Shown piece by piece: positions 22,625-26,233 of a DNA stretch of 26,233 bases. A model generated the notes under the pieces. It was not told the DNA's origin. It did no database searches and saw only the letters and a list, made by a program, of their open reading frames with translations. The position numbers and the translations under genes are program-made. The first letter of the stretch is position 1, and every line of letters starts with the position of its first letter. The stretch lies in the NCBI GenBank assembly GCA_964346535.1, contig CAYFUN010000018.1:1-26233 (forward strand), in the 5' to 3' direction. This DNA is from Neofamilia sp964346535. GTDB taxonomy: Bacteria; Bacillota; Clostridia; Tissierellales; Peptoniphilaceae.

Positions 22625-23445
22625 TATATTTCTCTGTATTTAGAATTTTTATTTAAATCTTCTGGTCTCATATTATAAATTCCATCAATTAAATAAGTTC
22701 GAAAGCTTCCGCTTCCGTCTAGGCCTTTAAGTCTAGCAAAGGCAATTTCCTCAGCTAGGCCAAAGGCAGAAACAGCTGCTGATGTAGCTTGAAAGATCTC
22801 ATCTTTGTTTGAGGAGATATAGGCTGCAATTAAGGCTGAAAGCATACATCCGCTGCCAGTAATATCAGCCATTATGGGATGGCCGTTTTCAATTAAAATG
22901 CTTTGGTCTCCATTGGTAACTAGGTCAACAGGACCTGTGATTACAAGAATACTTTGTAGCTTCCTTGCATAAGACTTTATAGCTTCTAAGTTAGCTAAGA
23001 TAGAACTTTCATTAACTTGGTCACTCTCTCTTGCATCGACGCCATTTGACAACGATTCTTCTAATATTAAAGTTTTTATTTCTGAAATATTCCCTTTAAT
23101 AACAGAAAACTTTATTTCTTCTATTAACTTTTTACAAACTTCAAATCTATAAGCAGAGGCACCAATTCCAACAAGGTCTAAAACCACTGGATGGGATAAG
23201 TCATTAGAAAGTTCTCCTGCTAAAAGCATAGAAGGAACAAGGCTATCGTTAATAGTCCCTAAATTAATATTTAAACCATGGGCTAATCTTGTAATATCAG
23301 CCATTTCCTTGTACTCGTTGGCCATAATAGGAGAGGCTCCAGCTGCCAACAAAATATTTGCACAGTCATTTGCTGTGACAAAATTTGTGAGATTGTGGAT
23401 TATAGGTTTTTTTATTTTTACATTTTCTAAAAATTCCCCAAACAT
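22624..23445 (-). CDS. thiM: hydroxyethylthiazole kinase
   Basis: A 273-aa ribokinase-like enzyme that phosphorylates 4-methyl-5-(2-hydroxyethyl)thiazole for thiamine salvage. Visible blocks: KPIIHNLTNFVTANDCANILLAAGASPIMA at the N terminus, LDLVGIGASAYR, ILVITGPVDLVTNG and the ATP/anion-hole loop ITGSGCMLSALIAA with Cys200 (the Cys at this place is catalytic in B. subtilis ThiK/ThiM). Length is normal. GGAGG lies five bases before the ATG ending at 23445. Nine bases separate it from the thiW stop, so it is the second gene of the TPP-riboswitch-controlled transcript. Confidence 0.95.
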   Translation of the reverse strand: MFGEFLENVKIKKPIIHNLTNFVTANDCANILLAAGASPIMANEYKEMADITRLAHGLNINLGTINDSLVPSMLLAGELSNDLSHPVVLDLVGIGASAYRFEVCKKLIEEIKFSVIKGNISEIKTLILEESLSNGVDARESDQVNESSILANLEAIKSYARKLQSILVITGPVDLVTNGDQSILIENGHPIMADITGSGCMLSALIAAYISSNKDEIFQATSAAVSAFGLAEEIAFARLKGLDGSGSFRTYLIDGIYNMRPEDLNKNSKYREI

Positions 23446-23454
23446 TAAGGCCTC

Positions 23455-23971
23455 CTAAAAAGAAAGTGACTTTTGTAAATTTGCTAGCATATTAGATTTT
23501 TCTAAAGAATAGAGAATTAGGCCAGCAAAAACTGCACCAAAGGCAGTTGAAATTAAAAATGGAACAATATATACATAAAAGGCAATATCGCCTGTAGACT
23601 TGCCCATAAACAAAATGGCAACAGGGTAGGCAGCAAGGCCTCCTAAAATTCCAGTTCCAAAAACTTCTCCTATAACAGTTGGAATAAGGCTTTTAGTTTT
23701 TTTATAAATCAGGCCACAAACTAAGGCGCCAAACATTCCACAAGGGAAGGCCATTAAAGATCCTAGGCACAAAGCATTGATGCCAGAGCTAACTTTTTTG
23801 TATTATTTTTATTCATTATNNNNNNNNNNNNNNNNNNNNNNNNNNNNNNNNNNNNNNNNNNNNNNNNNNNNNNNNNNNNNNNNNNNNNNNNNNNNNNNNN
23901 NNNNNNNNNNNNNNNNNNNAGGCACAAAGCATTGATGCCAGAGCTAACTTTTTTGTATTATTTTTATTCAT
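23455..23971 (-). CDS. thiW: thiamine-precursor ECF transporter S component ThiW, interrupted by an assembly gap
   Basis: Two pieces of one gene lie either side of 100 N. The N-terminal piece starts at the ATG ending at 23971 (GGAGG six bases upstream) and reads MNKNNTKKLALASMLCA. The C-terminal piece, 23455 to about 23772, contains CLGSLMAFPCGMFGALVCGL and GEVFGTGILGGLAAYPVAILFMG, then two more hydrophobic helices, as in ThiW S components that bring the thiazole precursor in through an ECF transporter. About 120 residues are visible of a usual 160-170. The pieces are in different frames: joining them through the shared 55-nt sequence gives a TAG after codon 17. The gene may be intact with missing sequence, or truly broken; the data cannot decide. 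Pairing with thiM and the TPP riboswitch supports the name. Confidence 0.8.
23765..23819. repeat. 55-nt sequence duplicated exactly at the left gap edge
   Basis: Identical base for base to 23920-23974. Its end coincides with the first N. Most simply an assembly-graph overlap rather than a biological repeat. Confidence 0.9.
23820..23919. other. assembly gap (100 N)
   Basis: Exactly 100 undetermined bases within thiW. A round number like this usually marks a scaffold join of unknown size. Confidence 0.98.
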
Positions 23972-23974
23972 TAT
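23920..23974. repeat. 55-nt sequence duplicated exactly at the right gap edge
   Basis: Second copy of the sequence at 23765-23819, beginning at the first base after the gap. It contains the thiW start codon and first 17 codons (minus strand). Confidence 0.9.
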
Positions 23975-24028
23975 AATCCTCCTTTTAAAAATAGTTGGAA
24001 AAGTCAAAATCAGCAACGTTTCAATAAA

Positions 24029-24155
24029 ATCTCTAAGAGATATTTTTACTTGCGGTCGATACTTTATGGTATCCTCTCACGCCGGAACACGGCTTCCCAT
24101 CGCTGATATACTAAACCAAGGGCGCTCCCACTCAGCTAGACAATTTCCTCCCTTC
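24029..24155 (-). ncRNA. unidentified structured leader element between the TPP terminator and thiW
   Basis: On the minus strand this segment is about half G+C over 24153-24051, against about one third around it, and contains no open frame. Helices I can draw by eye: AAGGG (24154-24150) with CCCTT (24122-24118); GCTGA (24136-24132) with TCAGC (24106-24102); GGG-AGCG-CCC within the latter; GCCG-TGTTC-CGGC (24093-24081); GATAC-CATAAA-GTATC (24073-24058); and ATCTC-TTA-GAGAT (24041-24029) followed by TTTATT. Some of these exclude each other. It lies in the 5' UTR after the TPP riboswitch terminator and before the thiW ribosome site. Partial resemblance to TPP riboswitch pieces (CTGAG, CAGCG..GGGAAG) and to the cobalamin core (GGGAAGCCG..CCGGC..GACCGCAA) is noted, but neither is complete. 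Confidence 0.5.
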
Positions 24156-24166
24156 TTAAAAGTAAT

Positions 24167-24204
24167 AAAAAAACAGGGCTAATACCAAAGTGGCATAGAC
24201 CTGT
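24167..24204 (-). terminator. TPP-riboswitch-linked intrinsic terminator
   Basis: Minus strand: ACAGG (24204-24200) pairs with CCTGT (24177-24173). Inside, CTATGCCA pairs with TGGTATTAG with one bulge and a G-U pair. TTTTTTT follows. It lies 17 bases after the riboswitch aptamer, as expected for transcription attenuation of thiW-thiM. Confidence 0.82.
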
Positions 24205-24220
24205 AAAAATACAAAAATAT

Positions 24221-24308
24221 AATTCCTACGGCGGCATTATCCACATCAGGTATAAGGGTCGAAGTTAAAAACTTCCTCTCAGCCTGTAAAACAAGCTCCC
24301 CTGTTAAT
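24221..24308 (-). promoter_or_regulatory. TPP (THI-box) riboswitch
   Basis: Read on the minus strand, the aptamer has every conserved block in order: AGGGGAGC (24302-24295), GGCTGAGAGG (24283-24274), CGACCCTT, ACCTGATGTGGATAATGCC and GCCGTAGGAA (ending about 24223). It binds thiamine pyrophosphate and, with the terminator at 24167-24204, should shut off thiW-thiM when thiamine is plentiful. Confidence 0.95.
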
Positions 24309-24316
24309 CGTATAAA

Positions 24317-24345
24317 ATTCTATACCTAAAAGGACAATAAAGCAA
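24317..24345 (-). promoter_or_regulatory. promoter for the thiW-thiM riboswitch transcript
   Basis: Minus strand TTGCTT (24345-24340), a 17-base spacer and TAGAAT (24322-24317), starting transcription just ahead of the THI aptamer. Confidence 0.6.
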
Positions 24346-24353
24346 GGAAAAAA

Positions 24354-24788
24354 TTAAACTTCTCCAAAAGAGAAGTAGTCCTTATAGTCTTCCATAAGAT
24401 TTGTAAAAAACAAAACTTCTTTTTCTCTGTAAATATCTATATAAATTTCAGTTCCATAGTGGGCACTAGAAAGCATACATCTATTATTTTTAAAATTTAT
24501 AGTAAAAAACCTGGTCATCTTATTATAAATTTCCTTATCAAGATTAGAAGAATCAAAAATTGCTTGGAAAAAATCTTCAGAGACAAGACCAGAGATAGCA
24601 ACTTCATTTTTACCATACTTATTAGGGACAAGACTTCCAAATTTTTTAGCAATAGAAATTTCTTCAAGTTCATCTTTCCAGCAGATAATTTCAAAACTAT
24701 CGCCTAGAGAAATAAAATGCTTAATTAAATCAATCCACCAACTTTGATCAACGGACCAATCAATCATTTGAACATCAAATCTTTTCAT
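24354..24788 (-). CDS. hypothetical soluble protein, 144 aa
   Basis: I recognise no family. The protein begins MKRFDVQMIDWSVDQSWWIDLIKH and ends EDYKDYFSFGEV. It is rich in aromatic and acidic residues, has no membrane segment or signal peptide, and alternates helices with strands (FEIICWKDELEE, RFFTINFKNNRCML, GTEIYIDIYREKEVLFF). This loosely resembles small immunity or SMI1/DUF-type proteins, which I do not claim. GAGGTG precedes the ATG ending at 24788. It is the last of three minus-strand genes; 29 bases separate it from the 91-aa membrane protein gene. The thiW promoter begins nine bases after its stop, with no clear terminator between. Confidence 0.65.
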   Translation of the reverse strand: MKRFDVQMIDWSVDQSWWIDLIKHFISLGDSFEIICWKDELEEISIAKKFGSLVPNKYGKNEVAISGLVSEDFFQAIFDSSNLDKEIYNKMTRFFTINFKNNRCMLSSAHYGTEIYIDIYREKEVLFFTNLMEDYKDYFSFGEV

Positions 24789-24817
24789 TAATTCACCTCA
24801 AAATATTTTCTTACACT

Positions 24818-25093
24818 TTACTTTCTGCCTTTAAATAAAGTTATCTCATTAATTACAATTGAAGCTAAAGTTAAAAACAAAAGGGCAGTAGCCATAGTTG
24901 GTAAAATATCCATAAGTCCAGCCCAGTCTTCACTCACAACTCTTTGGGCAGCATCCCTATAAAAAGCAAGCAGGGTTAGACAGGTAAGAGCCATAGAAAC
25001 AAACCTATATAGAGAAGAATCTCTGTTTTTATAAAAACTATAAAGATTTAAAAAAGCAAAAACAATTGCTCCAAGTCCAAAAAATAACCACAT
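24818..25093 (-). CDS. small membrane protein, 91 aa, three predicted helices
   Basis: Hydrophobic segments at about residues 2-21 (WLFFGLGAIVFAFLNLYSF), 30-46 (FVSMALTCLTLLAFY) and 62-82 (DILPTMATALLFLTLASIVI), with a charged loop AAQRVVSEDWAG between the second and third. It ends in a basic KGRK tail. GGAGG precedes the ATG ending at 25093. It sits 18 bases after the 298-aa membrane protein gene, so the two are very likely co-transcribed and may act together. No family recognised. Confidence 0.72.
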   Translation of the reverse strand: MWLFFGLGAIVFAFLNLYSFYKNRDSSLYRFVSMALTCLTLLAFYRDAAQRVVSEDWAGLMDILPTMATALLFLTLASIVINEITLFKGRK

Positions 25094-25111
25094 AATAATA
25101 CCTCCAAAAAA

Positions 25112-26008
25112 TTATTCTTCTTCAAACTCAGCAAAACTAAGTCCTATAGTTAGAACAAATAAAAATCCTGCCAAGACTCCATAAAGTGGTCTAGCCTTAA
25201 AAATATTTAAAGAAACCAAGGCAACTAGACAATACAAATATATAGCCAGCCAGAAAATAAATAAAGCTGGGTCTGTAAGTTTAAAAGAAATATTTCCTCT
25301 TTTCTTAATCAACTCTTTAATTAAAAAAGAAAAAATATAAATCCATAGAAGAACAAAGGCGACAAAGGCAAAATAATCATCAGTAAGGGCATTTAGTTTT
25401 AAGGAAACAAAACTTAAAGCACCAACAGTTAAGACACTTAAGACGCCAATAATAATTGCCGCAAAAATATTTTTTGCTATTGAAGCTTGTGCTGACTTCC
25501 AATACTTTTTAGAATAATAAATTAGAGAAGGAGTTTCAAACATATAGCCTAAAAAATTCACCCAAATTACAGACATAAAAGTGTGCTGGTTAATGGCAAG
25601 ATTAATATCAACACCATCCCAAACCCAAAAACCACCAGATAGGCGAATAGCTGCCACATCTAAAAGCAAGTCCATTGAAACAACAAAAAATCCAGATAAG
25701 AGAGCAGTTTTAAAATCACCTAAAGCAAGCTTTCTAGCCAGCCTTAAAGAAAGCACAGCAACAGCTCCCCACATAAGGCCACCAAAAAACGGAAATTGAT
25801 AAGGCTGAGATCCAACCATAATATAGTAAAGGTTAGAGTAGTGGTAAATATCAGTTAAAGCTACAGCCAAAAGCTCCAAAGCAAAACCAGCAATAGCCGC
25901 AGAAACAAAAAGATAAAACTCCTTCCAAGACTTTTTCTTAATGACATCAACTAAAAATATAGCCACAATGATATAACAAATAATCTCAAATGCATTTATC
26001 CAATTCAT
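25112..26008 (-). CDS. polytopic membrane protein, 298 aa, unknown function
   Basis: I start it at the ATG ending at 26008, which has AAGGAGG (26014-26018) in front; a longer reading to 26134 would run through the promoter. About eight or nine hydrophobic helices span the length, with few charged loops. The middle carries GSQPYQFPFFGGLMWGAV, SMDLLLDVAAIRLSGGFWVWDG and NFLGYMFETPSLIYY. A Glu and Asp in helices plus a G-x-W-x-W and later N-x-x-G resemble the layout of the CruF-like carotenoid biosynthesis / DUF422 membrane family, but no carotenoid genes are nearby and I hold this as a weak suggestion. First gene of the three-gene operon. Confidence 0.75.
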   Translation of the reverse strand: MNWINAFEIICYIIVAIFLVDVIKKKSWKEFYLFVSAAIAGFALELLAVALTDIYHYSNLYYIMVGSQPYQFPFFGGLMWGAVAVLSLRLARKLALGDFKTALLSGFFVVSMDLLLDVAAIRLSGGFWVWDGVDINLAINQHTFMSVIWVNFLGYMFETPSLIYYSKKYWKSAQASIAKNIFAAIIIGVLSVLTVGALSFVSLKLNALTDDYFAFVAFVLLWIYIFSFLIKELIKKRGNISFKLTDPALFIFWLAIYLYCLVALVSLNIFKARPLYGVLAGFLFVLTIGLSFAEFEEE

Positions 26009-26066
26009 AAAAACCTCCTTGGTTAGCAAAAATTTAAACAGCGAAAACATATCTATGTATAAAATT

Positions 26067-26074
26067 ATTATAGC
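26067..26074 (-). promoter_or_regulatory. extended -10 promoter for the membrane-protein operon
   Basis: Minus strand TGCTATAAT: TGn plus a perfect TATAAT (complement at 26067-26072), about 58 bases upstream of the start codon. Confidence 0.55.
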
Positions 26075-26122
26075 ATTGAGACATTTATTTACACATTGGC
26101 AATTAACCATCAATTTTAAAAC

Positions 26123-26152
26123 AAAAAACCGCAAGCATGTAGCTTACGGTTT
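26123..26152 (-). terminator. intrinsic terminator of the gene at the right edge
   Basis: Minus strand CCGTAAGC (26149-26142), loop TACAT, GCTTGCGG (26136-26129; one G-U pair), then TTTTTTGTTTT. Confidence 0.85.
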
Positions 26153-26161
26153 AATAACAAA

Positions 26162-26233
26162 CTATCTTTTATTCCCATTCTTCTTTTCCAAACGTCCAAT
26201 ATATCCCAAACCATTCAAAATACTATATTCTAT
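26162..26233 (-). CDS. C-terminal fragment of an unidentified gene
   Basis: The minus strand keeps one frame open from the window edge to TAG (complement at 26162-26164), giving 23 residues that begin IEYSILNGLGYIGRLEKK and end NGNKR. The terminator just downstream on the same strand supports a real gene end. The fragment is too short for a family assignment. Confidence 0.5.
   Translation of the reverse strand: MEYSILNGLGYIGRLEKKNGNKR

Noticed and set aside
23455..23971. Calling thiW a pseudogene
   Set aside because: The frame break coincides with an assembly gap, so missing or misjoined sequence is at least as likely as a true mutation.
23765..23974. The two 55-nt copies as a biological direct repeat or an attachment site
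   Set aside because: Both copies end exactly at the N gap, carry the same gene start, and have the length of an assembler k-mer.
24029..24155. Second leader element as a bona fide cobalamin or second TPP riboswitch
   Set aside because: Only short stretches match; no B12 box, and the THI P4-P5 arm (CTGG..CCAG) is absent.
24350..24359. Terminator after the 144-aa gene
   Set aside because: Only a very weak stem can be drawn; transcription may continue into the thiW leader.
1..26233. CRISPR arrays, tRNA or rRNA genes, insertion sequences, prophage genes
   Set aside because: No repeated spacer pattern, no tRNA cloverleaf or rRNA signature, and no transposase or phage protein was seen on either strand.

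Overview
The window reads as chromosomal DNA of a low-GC (roughly one-third G+C) Gram-positive anaerobe. Shine-Dalgarno sites are strong (GGAGG), some genes start with TTG, and intrinsic terminators with long U-tracts are common. The gene content (Rex, the tsaE-tsaB-rimI-tsaD cluster, CdaA/CdaR, a CIRCE-controlled groESL, psuK-psuG, an ECF-type ThiW) fits Firmicutes/Bacillota. A Tissierellia / Peptoniphilaceae-like host is my inference from codon flavour and gene order; no 16S or species marker is present.

Layout. 1-99 is the tail of a phosphodiester-glycosidase (NAGPA) gene, convergent across a shared terminator with a second, secreted 893-aa NAGPA-domain protein (156-2837, minus). 2954-5529 is the t6A operon tsaE-tsaB-rimI-tsaD, with overlapping junctions. 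A bidirectional terminator separates it from an ABC-F ATPase on the minus strand, which is divergent from rex (7615). An OGG1-type 8-oxoguanine glycosylase follows, then CIRCE-groES-groEL. This order closely resembles B. subtilis ydiB-ydiC-ydiD-ydiE-ydiF / rex / groES-groEL, with the ABC-F gene inverted. 11420-12434 is rpsF-ssb-rpsR behind a structured leader. 12583-16490 is a membrane/cell-envelope operon: DUF5317 protein, CapA-like protein, CdaA diadenylate cyclase and CdaR (no glmM follows). 16571-18203 holds guaB and a 56-aa membrane protein.

The right part is mostly minus-strand metabolic genes: a diacylglycerol-kinase-family lipid kinase, psuK-psuG (pseudouridine breakdown; PsuK carries an N-terminal winged helix), yaaA on the plus strand, and thiM-thiW under a TPP riboswitch with an intrinsic terminator. 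A further GC-richer, apparently structured leader segment sits between that terminator and thiW and is not explained by the riboswitch. thiW is cut by a 100-N gap flanked by two identical 55-nt copies, an assembly signature. The window ends with a three-gene operon of two integral membrane proteins and one soluble protein that I cannot name, then the last 23 codons of another minus-strand gene.

Themes: tRNA modification and translation, stress response (Rex, GroESL, YaaA, OGG), c-di-AMP signalling linked to the envelope, and vitamin/nucleoside salvage. The least explained items are the second leader element upstream of thiW, the membrane module at 24354-26008, and the broken thiW junction.
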